Of a stretch of 60,355 nt of DNA, positions 1 to 8,352 are shown piece by piece (the stretch's first letter is position 1; every line of letters starts with the position of its first letter). Origin of the DNA: Nocardia sp. CY41. Its GTDB lineage: Bacteria; Actinomycetota; Actinomycetes; Mycobacteriales; Mycobacteriaceae. The translations under genes and the position numbers were made by a program. The stretch is taken from NCBI RefSeq assembly GCF_009829325.1, contig NZ_VUOS01000036.1:1-60355 (forward strand), written 5' to 3'. Under the pieces are notes generated by a model. The model was not told the DNA's origin. It did not search any database and saw only the letters and a program-made list of their open reading frames with translations.

Positions 1-231
1 CCCCGGCTCAACGGCAAGGTCGAGCGCTCCCACCGCATCGACGCCGAGGAGTTCTACCGCCTCCTCGACGGCGTCGTCATCGATGACGCCGGGCTGTTCA
101 ACGACAAACTGAAGGAGTGGGAGGACTGCTACAACTATCACCGTCCCCACGGCGGCCTCGCAGGACAGACACCCTATGAGAGGCTGCTACAGAAAACCCG
201 AGCCCACACTGTCATCGGTCATCGTCAGTAG
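1..231 (+). mobile_element. IS481-like transposase, C-terminal part (cut by window start)
   Basis: The reading frame is open from base 1 and ends at a TAG at 229-231, giving the last 76 residues of a DDE integrase-core transposase. The segment NGKVERSHR carries the expected catalytic glutamate of the DDE triad. It is followed by the WxxxYNYxRPHxGLxGxTP pattern (here EDCYNYHRPHGGLAGQTP), which is typical of IS481/IS3-type integrase cores. The N-terminal HTH and the first two acidic residues lie outside the window. The terminal inverted repeat cannot be assigned because the left end is missing. Only 6 bp separate it from the stop codon of the next gene, so the element probably inserted just downstream of that gene. 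Confidence 0.85.
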
Positions 232-237
232 CACAAT

Positions 238-1365
238 TTAGCTCAGCGTCTTCAGGGCCGCCGCGTCGTAGGGCTTCAGCTCGTCGATCCGCCCCGCCAG
301 GACCTTTGACGCCCACTCCGGATCCTGGAGCAGGGCGCGACCGACGGCGACCAAGTCGAATTCGTCGCGCTCCAGGCGATCGAGGAGGTTGTCGAGGCTG
401 CCGAGCTCGGCGCCCTCGCCGGTGAACGCACGGAGGAAGTCGCCGTCTAGGCCGACCGAGCCGACGGTGATGGTGGGCTTGCCGGTGAGCTTTTTGGTCC
501 AGCCTGCCAGGTTCAGGTCCGAGCCGTCGAACTCCGGGCGCCAGTAGCGGCGGGTGGAGGCGTGGAAGGCGTCTACGCCGGCCGCGGCGAGCGGAGTCAG
601 GATCGCCTCCAGCTCCTGCGGGGTTTCGGCGAGCCGCGCGTCGTAGGCCTCCTGCTTCCACTGCGAGTAGCGGAAGATCACCGGGAAGCCGGGCGAGACG
701 GCCGCCCGGACCGCGGCCACGACCTCGGCGGCGAACTTGGTCCGGGCCACGGGATCACCGCCGTAGGCATCGTCACGGCGGTTCGTCCGCGCCCACAGGA
801 ACTGGTCGAGGAGATAGCCGTGCGCGCCGTGCAGTTCGACGCCGTCGAAGCCGATGCGCTCGGCGTCCGCCGCGGCTTCGGCGAAGGCGCCGATGACGTC
901 GTCCAGGTCACCCTGGGTCATCGCCTTGCCGATGCCCTCGGTGCCGTCGACGCGGATACCGGAGGGGCCGACGGCGGGCGCATCTGGGTAGGGCGCGTCG
1001 CCCTCGTTGCGGACCATGCCGATGTGCCACAGCTGCGGCACGATCGTCCCGCCCGCCGCGTGTACGTCCTCGGCGACCTTCGCCCACCCCGCCAACTGCT
1101 CCTCACCGTGGAACCGTGGCACACGGTCGCTCTGCCCGGCGGACTCGTGGCCGACGTAAGTGCCCTCGGTGACGATCAGGCCCACACCGGCGGCGGCGCG
1201 GCGGGCGTAATAGGACCGCACATCGTCACCAGGAACGCCGCCAGGGGAGAACATGCGCGTCATCGGCGCCATCACGATGCGGTTCGGGACGGTCATGCCG
1301 TTCAGCGTGACGGGCCGGGACAGGATCTCGGCCGTGCGAGCGGCGTCGGACGCGGTGACGATCAC
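238..1365 (-). CDS. Old Yellow Enzyme family NADH:flavin oxidoreductase / alkene reductase
   Basis: This 375-residue protein has the length and motif order of FMN-dependent ene-reductases of the OYE family, which reduce activated C=C bonds with NAD(P)H. Visible landmarks are the N-terminal NRIVMAPMTR segment that binds FMN, the active-site HGAH (H179 and H182) followed by the conserved GYLLDQFLW, and the late VGRALLQDPEWASKV phosphate-binding region. The gene is divergent from a MarR regulator over a 99-bp promoter region with two palindromes. That arrangement suggests induction by an electrophile or phenolic ligand of the regulator. The substrate cannot be read from the sequence. The family call is secure; N-ethylmaleimide reductase and 12-oxophytodienoate reductase are alternative labels for the same fold. 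Confidence 0.92.
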   Translation of the reverse strand: MIVTASDAARTAEILSRPVTLNGMTVPNRIVMAPMTRMFSPGGVPGDDVRSYYARRAAAGVGLIVTEGTYVGHESAGQSDRVPRFHGEEQLAGWAKVAEDVHAAGGTIVPQLWHIGMVRNEGDAPYPDAPAVGPSGIRVDGTEGIGKAMTQGDLDDVIGAFAEAAADAERIGFDGVELHGAHGYLLDQFLWARTNRRDDAYGGDPVARTKFAAEVVAAVRAAVSPGFPVIFRYSQWKQEAYDARLAETPQELEAILTPLAAAGVDAFHASTRRYWRPEFDGSDLNLAGWTKKLTGKPTITVGSVGLDGDFLRAFTGEGAELGSLDNLLDRLERDEFDLVAVGRALLQDPEWASKVLAGRIDELKPYDAAALKTLS

Positions 1366-1386
1366 TGAATACTCCTCGTTCGATGG

Positions 1387-1464
1387 TTGAGAACTTCAAG
1401 CAATGGCCACACGCTAGGGGTAGATATTTGAGATAGTCAAGTTTCTGCGGATAGGCTGGCTGTC
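1387..1464. promoter_or_regulatory. Divergent OYE/marR promoter with two TTGA-N5-TCAA palindromes
   Basis: Two copies of the 13-bp palindrome TTGA-N5-TCAA occur at 1387-1399 and 1428-1440, 41 bp apart start to start (about four helical turns). Toward the MarR gene, TTGAGA at 1428-1433 lies 18 nt before TAGGCT at 1452-1457, which lies 7 nt before the ATG at 1465. This is a good -35/-10 pair for a leaderless transcript, and the second palindrome covers the -35. The sites fit a MarR dimer that represses both directions. The palindromes are seen directly; binding by MarR is inferred. Confidence 0.6.
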
Positions 1465-1905
1465 ATGGCAGAAGCTCTCCGCGTCGACACGGCCCAGCTG
1501 ATGGAGCTGCTCTCGGTGTCGCTCGGCGCCTACTACGGCGACTTCACCGCCGCGGCGGCGAGTGAGAACCTGACAGCGAGCCAGGGCAAGGCGCTGACCG
1601 TGCTGCGCCGGGGGCCCGTCGCGATGCGCGCGCTGGCCGACACCTTGGCCTGCGACGCCTCCAATGTCACCGGGATCATCAACCGGCTGGAGAAGCGTGG
1701 CCTCGTGCGCCGGGAGACCAGCACATCCGACCGGCGCGTCACCAATCTCGTCATCACGCCCGAAGGTGAGCAGGTGATCGATACGATCCGGGCGAAAATG
1801 CGCGCTACTCGAGACGGCCTGAACAGGCTCAGCGACCAGGACCGGGATTGTCTGTACGCACTGCTGGAGCGGGTGTTCGTCGCCCGGCCCGGCGCCCGAG
1901 CATGA
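1465..1905 (+). CDS. MarR family transcriptional regulator
   Basis: This 146-residue protein has the usual MarR winged-helix length. The core segment RALADTLACDASNVTGIINRLE is the helix-turn-helix, and the following KRGLVRRETSTSDRRVTNLVIT is the wing with its conserved DRR. No Shine-Dalgarno is visible, but a -10 element lies 7 nt upstream of the ATG, so translation is probably leaderless. MarR proteins typically repress a divergent enzyme gene and release DNA on binding small aromatic or electrophilic ligands. Here the divergent gene is an Old Yellow Enzyme, which is the likely target. The ligand is unknown. Confidence 0.9.
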   Translation: MAEALRVDTAQLMELLSVSLGAYYGDFTAAAASENLTASQGKALTVLRRGPVAMRALADTLACDASNVTGIINRLEKRGLVRRETSTSDRRVTNLVITPEGEQVIDTIRAKMRATRDGLNRLSDQDRDCLYALLERVFVARPGARA

Positions 1906-2170
1906 GTGTGGAGGCGCGTCGGCGTCCGTGGGCCGACCATCGGCAGCTGTATCGCGTGGCGGCGGAGTAAGTCTGTTGCGCGGCAGGCTGTTCGGTGCCC
2001 GATACGCCGGGGACGAGCACGAGTCGTAGTCGTGCGTGCCGGTGGCCGTCCGATTTCGTCGGCGGAACCATGTGGATCGCGGCGGCTGTTCGCGGTGCCG
2101 CGATCCACATGATTCTGTCCGGGCTCATCGAACGCGGCCCGGCGTCGTGACGCGCGGTCTCCGGTGAAGT

Positions 2171-2863
2171 TCAGGCCGGTATGCGATCGTCGGTGAGGAA
2201 ATCGTCGACGAAGCGCAGGGCCCGGTCCTTCAACGCGGCGAAGTGGGCGTCGCGCGCGGCGCCGGTGAGCGCGTCGTCGAGCAGCAGATTGCCGTCGGCG
2301 TCCAGGCGCTGTGGTTTCTCCTCGGCTCCGGGTAGCAGTCCCACCGTCGACTGCGTCAGGCCGCAGTAATAGGCGATTCCGTCATCGAGTTGTGTGCTCA
2401 GTGCCTGCTGCATGAGCTCGACGACTCCGTCGTCGTCCGCAGCGCCGGCCAGGCCGAGCCACAGCATCCGCTTGCCCGCGAGCCGAGGTTTACTGCGGCC
2501 GTAGGCGAATCCGTAGTTCCATACGCGATCGATCCAGCCTTTGAGGATCGCGGGTGTCTGCATCCAGTACACCGGGAACACCGCGACGATGACATCGGCG
2601 GCGAGGATGCGCCGCATATGGTTCTCGACCTCGGGGGAGTAGGTCTTGTCCCGGTTGTTCCAGTCCGGGAGATCGGCGGCCGTCATTCGGGGATCGAATC
2701 GCTCGGCGTGCAGATCGAGCAGGTCGATCCGGTAGCCCGCCGCGGTGAGCCGGCGGACGGTCAGCCCGGCTATATGTGCGGTCAGCGAGTCGGGACGTGG
2801 GTGGGCGACTACGACCAGTGCGGTGCGAGTGGCCGGGGCGTCCTCGATGGGGTGGCTCGGCAC
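2171..2863 (-). CDS. Flavodoxin-fold NAD(P)H:quinone oxidoreductase (MdaB/KefF-like)
   Basis: The 230-residue product begins with the strand TALVVVAHPRPDSLT, in which HPRPDS is the phosphate-binding loop of the FMN-binding flavodoxin-like NAD(P)H dehydrogenase family. The family signature FPVYWMQTPAILKGWIDRV follows in mid-protein, and GLAGAADDDG near residue 160 fits the second flavin-contact loop. I chose the GTG at 2863 because a strong AGGGAGGA lies 5 nt before it; an upstream in-frame ATG at 2926 has no comparable site. Such enzymes carry out two-electron reduction of quinones. The gene is divergent from an AraC-type regulator that probably controls it. Confidence 0.88.
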   Translation of the reverse strand: MPSHPIEDAPATRTALVVVAHPRPDSLTAHIAGLTVRRLTAAGYRIDLLDLHAERFDPRMTAADLPDWNNRDKTYSPEVENHMRRILAADVIVAVFPVYWMQTPAILKGWIDRVWNYGFAYGRSKPRLAGKRMLWLGLAGAADDDGVVELMQQALSTQLDDGIAYYCGLTQSTVGLLPGAEEKPQRLDADGNLLLDDALTGAARDAHFAALKDRALRFVDDFLTDDRIPA

Positions 2864-2956
2864 GGGGTCCTCCCTTGCGGTCCGGTTTCCGGACGATCGG
2901 TTGTGCGGTCGGCTTCCATTCCACACCCGATCATGTGGACGATCTATGGGTAAAGA

Positions 2957-2991
2957 TCTACATTCGATAGGAGTTCGTCTATCCTCGTGGA
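2957..2991 (+). promoter_or_regulatory. Putative leaderless promoter of the araC-type gene
   Basis: TATCCT at 2980-2985 ends 6 nt before the GTG start at 2992. A weak -35, TCTACA, lies at 2957-2962 with a 17-nt spacer. No Shine-Dalgarno precedes the GTG, so a leaderless mRNA is the simplest reading. The assignment rests on spacing and the -10 only. Confidence 0.45.
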
Positions 2992-3942
2992 GTGGATCCC
3001 TTGAGTAAATTGCTGGGTGGCATCCGCGCCGAAGGAGCCGTACTCACCCACGCCGTCCTGGAGGCGCCATGGACCATCCGCTTCGCCGACCGTGCACCGT
3101 TGACCATGGTGACGGTGCTGCGGGGCGGTGGCACGTTGCTGCTTTCCGACGATGCCCAGCAACGGATCTCGGCCGGAGACACCGCGATCGTGCGTGGTCC
3201 AGAACCGTTCCTGCTCGCCGACCGGCCTGAGTCGGTCGACCTGCCACACGACGAATACGAGGTCGCCTGCTTCGCGGCGGACGCGGAATGCGAAGCCGGT
3301 CTGCGAGGCGGAAGGTGGGGTAAAGACCCGGCCGGCGAGACTGCGCTGATCGTCGGCGCCTATCGGGCCTCGGGTCGGCGCCATGAACGGCTACTGCGCG
3401 CGCTGCCACCCGTGCTGGTGGTGTCGGACGACGTGCAGGTATGCGCCTGGATGGAATCCGTCGCCGCGGACGCGGCCGCGCGGCCGGCCGGAGCCCAGGC
3501 GCTGATGGACCGGCTGCTCGACTGGGCGCTGGTGTGCACACTGCGTGACTGGTTCGACAAGGAGGCCGCCGAGGCCCCGGGATGGTATCGCGGGCCGGCC
3601 GACCCGGTGGTCGGGCCGGCGCTGGAGGCGATGCACCGGCAACCCGCCGCCGGCTGGACCGTGGCGTCCCTGGCGTCTCATGCGGGCGTCTCGCGGGCCC
3701 TGTTCGCGAGGCGTTTCACCGAGGTGATGGGGCGGTCGCCACTGGCGTACCTCACCGAATGCCGGATGGACGATGCGGAGGAACTGCTCTCCGACGGCAC
3801 TCTCACCGTGGCGCAGGTGGCCAAGGCCGTCGGCTATGCGGATGCTTTCGGTTTCAGCGCGGCCTTCAAACGGCACCGGGGCATGCGTCCGAGCGAGTTT
3901 CGCGCCACCTCTCGCTACACGCCGACGCTGCCGATCCACTGA
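2992..3942 (+). CDS. AraC family regulator with cupin-type sensor domain
   Basis: This 316-residue protein has the AraC layout. Residues 1-200 are a cupin-like ligand-binding domain (PLTMVTVLRGGGTLLLSDD and the downstream GDTAIVRGPEPF strands). Residues from about 215 to 310 hold two helix-turn-helices, WTVASLASHAGVSRALFARR and LTVAQVAKAVGYADAFGFSA, followed by the conserved FKRHRGMRPSEFR. It resembles the AraC_binding_2/cupin_6 group common in actinobacteria beside oxidoreductases. Its divergent neighbour is a quinone oxidoreductase, the probable target. Whether it activates or represses is not visible. Confidence 0.92.
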   Translation: MDPLSKLLGGIRAEGAVLTHAVLEAPWTIRFADRAPLTMVTVLRGGGTLLLSDDAQQRISAGDTAIVRGPEPFLLADRPESVDLPHDEYEVACFAADAECEAGLRGGRWGKDPAGETALIVGAYRASGRRHERLLRALPPVLVVSDDVQVCAWMESVAADAAARPAGAQALMDRLLDWALVCTLRDWFDKEAAEAPGWYRGPADPVVGPALEAMHRQPAAGWTVASLASHAGVSRALFARRFTEVMGRSPLAYLTECRMDDAEELLSDGTLTVAQVAKAVGYADAFGFSAAFKRHRGMRPSEFRATSRYTPTLPIH

Positions 3943-4210
3943 GCAAGTTCCGGCGGCTTTCTCTCAGTTGGTCCGTGCGTCGTCCCGGGCGGAATCCAGT
4001 CGAACCCGACCCGCGCGGCTGAATCTCACGAGCCGCCGCGCGGGGCGCCGAGTCGAACCCTCGGCCACCGACCGCTGCGATGACCGGCCATCGGGCGGCA
4101 CGCGTTCGCGACGTCATCGTCACCAGCGGCCGAACCGGCTGACCGCCGGCCACAGCGGCGGAACTTTCCCGCGTTCGGCACTATCGGGGCTGGTGGGATA
4201 GCTGTGGCGG

Positions 4211-4625
4211 TTATGAGGTCGGGTTGACGGCCGGCACACAGGCAACGGGCGGGTCGAGGTCGAGGGTTTCGACGCGGAGCTGGGCGAAGCCGGCGTGGGT
4301 GAGCATGTCCTGGAGCTCTTCGGCAGCTCGGACCGTGGTCTCCCGGGTAGCGCCAGGGCAGGGGGCTGGCTGACGAGCGCGATGCGTCCGGCGGGGCGGA
4401 GCAGGCCGCGCAGCCGGTGACGCTGCTCCACCGGATGGGCCGGAACCCCACGGAGTTGACGGCGAGGATGGCATCGAGCGGATCGCCGAAACTCGGCAGC
4501 TGTCGCACCGAGGCGTGCACGAGGTGCACGCGGACGGCGGCGGCGTTGCGGCGGGAGGCATGTCGTCGGTGCCGGTCGTGCGTGTCGGCCACAGACCGGT
4601 CGATTCCAGGCTTGCCATCGACCCA
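4211..4625 (-). pseudogene. Decayed class I SAM methyltransferase
   Basis: Three pieces of one methyltransferase lie in three minus-strand frames in the right order. About 4547-4443 encodes VHLVHASVRQLP followed by LDAILAVNSVGF (the acidic loop and the strand after SAM motif III). About 4410-4363 encodes LRGLLRPAGRIALVSQP (the LxPGGxL strand). 4354-4211 encodes ETTVRAAEELQDMLTHAGF and then the C-terminal LRVETLDLDPPVACVPAVNP. At least two frameshifts separate them, and no glycine-rich motif I survives upstream. The rest of the stretch 3943-4749 (3943-4210 and 4626-4749) shows no gene that I can support. Confidence 0.7.
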
Positions 4626-4749
4626 GCGCGTTCGGCAGCGGGTTGAGGGATTGGTACGACGGCTCGGCGCCGGGTCGAAGCCACCGCGCAGTACTGTGAA
4701 TCGTTCACCTGCGGGCGGGTGTCCGGCTGGACGAGAGAATTGACTACAC

Positions 4750-6264
4750 ATGAGCGACGTGCAACAAATCCTCACCCCCGGCGACACTTGCTGGCAGATC
4801 GCACGGGCCGATCGGCTGGCGTGCATTGTCGATGCGGCGGACTATTTCCGCCATGCCAAGTCCGCGATGCTGCAGGCGCGCAAGCGCATCGTGCTGATCG
4901 GCTGGGACTTCGATACCCGGATCAAGTTCGAACCCCAGGAGAAGACCCTCGAAGGGCCTGATCGATTGGGTGAATTCCTTTCCTGGCTGCCGAAACAGCG
5001 ACCGGATCTCGATATCTACCTGCTGAAGTGGAATGTCGGCGCGTTCGCGGCGATCAGCCGTGGCATGACACCGATCTTCGTCATCAATTGGATGACCGAT
5101 CGGCGGTTGCACCTGGAAATGGATGGCGCGCACCCGGTCGGTTCGGCGCACCATCAGAAGATCGTGGTGATCGACGACGCGCTCGCGTTCTGCGGTGGCA
5201 TCGATATGACCGTCGATCGCTGGGACACCAGCGACCATCGGGACGACGATCACTACCGAACCGAGCCGAACGGCAACCGGTACGGACCATGGCACGACGC
5301 GACCACTGCCGTCGACGGCGAAGCGGCGAAGGCGATCGGCGAGTTGGCCCGGGCCCGGTGGAAGGCGGCGACGGGACAGCAATTGGCCGCGGTCGACGAG
5401 ATCGCCGGTGACACGCCATGGCCGGAGGGGCTGGAGCCGACGATGGAGTCGGTGGAGGTGGGTATAGCGCGCACCCTCCCCGAACTCGCCGATCGCGTCG
5501 AAGTCCGGGAAGTCGAGGCGTTGTATCTGGCGGCGATCGCGGGCGCCACGCGGTCGCTGTACATCGAGAGCCAGTACCTGGCCTCGCGCACGCTCGCCGA
5601 GGCGATCGCCGCGCGGCTTCGTGAGCCGAACGGTCCGGAGATCGTGCTGGTGCTGCCGCGGCACGCCGACGGCTGGCTCGAGCAACAGGCGATGGATGGG
5701 GCCCGCCGCCGCTTGCTGCATCTGTTGTGGAAGGCCGATACCGAGAACCGGTTCGGCGTCTACTACCCCGTCACCGCGGCCGGTGCGCCGGTCTACGTCC
5801 ACGCCAAGGTGCTGGTGATGGACGACCGGCTGCTGCGGGTGGGATCGTCGAACCTCAACAACCGTTCGATGGGATTCGACACCGAATGCGACCTGGCGGT
5901 CGAGGTCACCCCCGCCACCGCGGACGGTGACCTGCTGCGGGAGACCATTCTCGAGGTACGGCGCAGGCTGATCTGCGAACATCTCGATGCCGAACCCGCG
6001 AAGTTCGACGCCGTACTCGCCGAGACGTCGTCGCTTCTGCGCACCGTCGAGACGTTGCGCGGCAGCGGCCGGACTCTGGTGCGGTTCGAGCCGGGGACCG
6101 TCGAGGGCGAAGACAGCCCGTTGGCGGAGAACGAACTGATGGATCCCGAACGCACGCCACCGAGCCTGTGGGAGAACTCGTTGCTGAGCCGGGGGCTCCG
6201 CAGGCTGAAGGCAGCGGCGGCGGTGCGCTCTCGACCCGGCGGCGTGAGCTGCGGCCCGGCCTGA
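4750..6264 (+). CDS. Phospholipase D / cardiolipin synthase-like protein
   Basis: This 504-residue protein carries two HKD motifs: HQKIVVIDD (H135, K137) and HAKVLVMDD (H351, K353), the latter followed by the GSSNLNNRSMGFDTE segment typical of the PLD superfamily. The N-terminal RIVLIGWDFDTRI strand is also characteristic. The two catalytic histidines imply a phosphohistidine intermediate and hydrolysis or transfer of phosphatidyl groups. No signal peptide or transmembrane helix is evident, unlike typical membrane cardiolipin synthases, so it resembles the cytosolic bacterial PLD-like group fused to no other domain. The ATG at 4750 has only a weak GAGAG upstream. The substrate is unknown. Confidence 0.88.
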   Translation: MSDVQQILTPGDTCWQIARADRLACIVDAADYFRHAKSAMLQARKRIVLIGWDFDTRIKFEPQEKTLEGPDRLGEFLSWLPKQRPDLDIYLLKWNVGAFAAISRGMTPIFVINWMTDRRLHLEMDGAHPVGSAHHQKIVVIDDALAFCGGIDMTVDRWDTSDHRDDDHYRTEPNGNRYGPWHDATTAVDGEAAKAIGELARARWKAATGQQLAAVDEIAGDTPWPEGLEPTMESVEVGIARTLPELADRVEVREVEALYLAAIAGATRSLYIESQYLASRTLAEAIAARLREPNGPEIVLVLPRHADGWLEQQAMDGARRRLLHLLWKADTENRFGVYYPVTAAGAPVYVHAKVLVMDDRLLRVGSSNLNNRSMGFDTECDLAVEVTPATADGDLLRETILEVRRRLICEHLDAEPAKFDAVLAETSSLLRTVETLRGSGRTLVRFEPGTVEGEDSPLAENELMDPERTPPSLWENSLLSRGLRRLKAAAAVRSRPGGVSCGPA

Positions 6265-6471
6265 GCCTCGACCTGCTCGCGGCGCGATACGTGTCGCCGC
6301 CGGTCGCCGCCGGGGAGTACGCGGCCATCCCGCGGGCTGAGCCTGCGGCCACACCACGGCGACCCGTATCTGGCGTTCGCGGGCCACCTTCGGGGGGCAG
6401 TCGATCGAATCCCTGACGACACCAAAGCTGCCAGCCGATCACCGATGTGTCCTCACTTGTTCGAACGGAAC

Positions 6472-7023
6472 TCAATCGGCGACATAGCGCAGCATCACCG
6501 CGGTGTCGAAGTGCCTTGTCTCGGCCAATCGGAGCCGGACGCGCTTGTCCAGCGCTGGGAACAGCGGTGTGCCGCCGCCGAGCACCACGGGCAAGAAGAA
6601 CAGCTGGTACTCGTCGATGAGCCCGTGTGGCATCAGCGAGGCCGCGAGGCTCGCACCACCGACCTCCATGACGCCATCACCTCCAGCCTTGAGCCTGCGG
6701 ACCTCCTCGACCGCGTTCTCGCTGATCAGCGTGCTGTTCCAGTGGACATCGGTGAGCGTCCGGGAGAAGATCACCTTCGGCTTCTCCGTCCAGAGCCTGC
6801 CGAACTCCCGCTCGATGCGCGGCGCGTCCTCGGGCACGTGCGGCCAGTAGCCGGCCATCAGCTCGTACAGGCGACGACCGTGCAGTGAGACCTCGACATC
6901 GCGGTAGCGGTCGTTGTGGAACTGATGCAGTTCCTCGTCCGGGTCGGTCCAGTCGATGCCGCCGTCGCGGTCGTTGATGTAGCCGTCCAGGGACACGCTG
7001 AATCCGTAGATCAGTTTCCTCAT
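6472..7023 (-). CDS. Dihydrofolate reductase / RibD C-terminal family protein
   Basis: At 183 residues it matches the RibD_C/DHFR-like family, with the start MRKLIYGFSVSLDGYI, the central KVIFSRTLTDVHWNSTLI and the late GGASLAASLMPHGLIDEYQL followed by PVVLGGGTPLFP. The family uses NAD(P)H, but most stand-alone actinobacterial members have no proven substrate and are not the essential folate enzyme. AGGAGG lies upstream of the ATG at 7023. The gene converges with the PLD gene across 207 bp with no feature I can support. It lies 273 bp from the end of the LysR gene, so it has its own promoter. Confidence 0.88.
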   Translation of the reverse strand: MRKLIYGFSVSLDGYINDRDGGIDWTDPDEELHQFHNDRYRDVEVSLHGRRLYELMAGYWPHVPEDAPRIEREFGRLWTEKPKVIFSRTLTDVHWNSTLISENAVEEVRRLKAGGDGVMEVGGASLAASLMPHGLIDEYQLFFLPVVLGGGTPLFPALDKRVRLRLAETRHFDTAVMLRYVAD

Positions 7024-7296
7024 GACCGAGTAGACCTCCTATGCATTCGAAACTCATCGGCGCTCATCGGACAGAACGCGTCGGCCGCGGCGGATGCGAC
7101 CTGTCCGTCTGTTCGATCCCGTGACGATGGTCAACCGCAACTCCTAACGGGTGGTCCGGTGGTTGCGGTCGACATCCGAGGACCTGGCGGCAACGTGAAA
7201 TAACTACTCTCCATGGGTTCGGATACGGGAGTAGGAACCTCGATGTTCGACTGGGGATACCCCTTTCGACGCTGCGCCCCACGCCAGGGCTCGTGG

Positions 7297-8235
7297 TCAA
7301 CCGGTGATCGAGTCGCGCGCACCGCGCCGCCCGCCACCCGCGGCGCACCGGGCCAGGGCTTCCGCAGGTCCGGATGGAGGCGTTTGCCGCCGCCAGATAA
7401 TGCGAAAATTCCGTGTGAGCACCACGGAGTCCTCGGTCTGCACCGCAACAAGGGCTCTGCTGTCCAGGTCGGGGCCCGCGATCAGCCGGCTCAGCACCGC
7501 GGGGGCGACTCCGGCTCGGGCCGCAGCGACGATGGCCGCCGTCGAGCCCAGTTCGGCGGCCGGGCGGGCCGGCTGGCACTGCGCACCCACTATCTCCCAG
7601 ACAGTGTCGCGAGTGCCGGACCCGGGCTCGCGCCACAGCAGGGGAGTGGTGGCGAGGTCGCGCAACGTCACCGGTCGGCGGCGCCGCGCCCACGGATGGC
7701 CGGGCGCCACCACGACGACGAGTTCGTCGGTGCCGAGCACTCGGCTGCCCAGGCCGGGCGGCGGGTGCGGTCCCTCGACGAAACCGATGTCCGCCCGAGC
7801 GTTGCGGACCATTTCCTCGACATGCCGGGTGTTGTCGACCTCGAGCGACACCGCCACATCGGGATATTGATCGCGTAAAGCCTGCAGCCACTGCGGTATC
7901 CGATGATCGGCGATGGTCTTCGACGCGGCGATCCGCAGGCGTGGCACCGCATCGGTGTGCAGGGCGGCCACACCGGCGCCGAAGGCCCGCGCCGCCGCGA
8001 GCACGGGCCGGGCGTGCCCGACGACCGCACGCCCCGCGTCGGTGAGCGTCGATCCGGTCGGGCCGCGATCCAGCAACCGGAGCCGGAGTCGTCGTTCCAG
8101 GGCGCTGATCCGCATGCTCGCGGCCGGCTGGCTGATGCCGTGCCTGCGCGCGGCCGCACCGAGGCTGCCCAGCTCCGCTACGGAGACGAGCAGGTCGAGC
8201 ACCTCCAGGTCGGGCGTTCCGGGCGGCAGCGTCAT
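7297..8235 (-). CDS. LysR family transcriptional regulator
   Basis: This 312-residue protein has the LysR layout. The N-terminal winged HTH reads LEVLDLLVSVAELGSLGAAA with RRHGISQPAASMRISALERR as recognition region. A substrate-binding-protein-like effector domain follows from about residue 90. It is divergent from a YeiH-type transporter gene over 117 bp, and LysR regulators next to YeiH homologues (as with E. coli YeiE/YeiH) usually activate the transporter. The C-terminal tail after about residue 295 is arginine/glycine rich and unlike the family. Confidence 0.9.
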   Translation of the reverse strand: MTLPPGTPDLEVLDLLVSVAELGSLGAAARRHGISQPAASMRISALERRLRLRLLDRGPTGSTLTDAGRAVVGHARPVLAAARAFGAGVAALHTDAVPRLRIAASKTIADHRIPQWLQALRDQYPDVAVSLEVDNTRHVEEMVRNARADIGFVEGPHPPPGLGSRVLGTDELVVVVAPGHPWARRRRPVTLRDLATTPLLWREPGSGTRDTVWEIVGAQCQPARPAAELGSTAAIVAAARAGVAPAVLSRLIAGPDLDSRALVAVQTEDSVVLTRNFRIIWRRQTPPSGPAEALARCAAGGGRRGARDSITG

Positions 8236-8260
8236 GAGCCGATTATCAGCCGGTGGCCCT

Positions 8261-8277
8261 GGCGCGCATCGCGCGCC
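8261..8277. repeat. Inverted repeat GGCGCGC-ATC-GCGCGCC in the lysR/yeiH promoter region
   Basis: A perfect 7-bp inverted repeat with a 3-nt spacer lies in the middle of the 117-bp divergent region. It could be a hairpin or an operator for the LysR protein, though it does not match the T-N11-A pattern especially well. Confidence 0.35.
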
Positions 8278-8352
8278 CCATCAGCGTGGCTTATGAGGTG
8301 CTGTCCTCACGAGGGCTACCGCGACCGGCCGGACGCCGCGATCGTCCTGTAG

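Noticed and set aside
4750..6387. 547-residue minus-strand frame across the PLD gene
   Set aside because: No motif, while the plus strand has two perfect HKD motifs.
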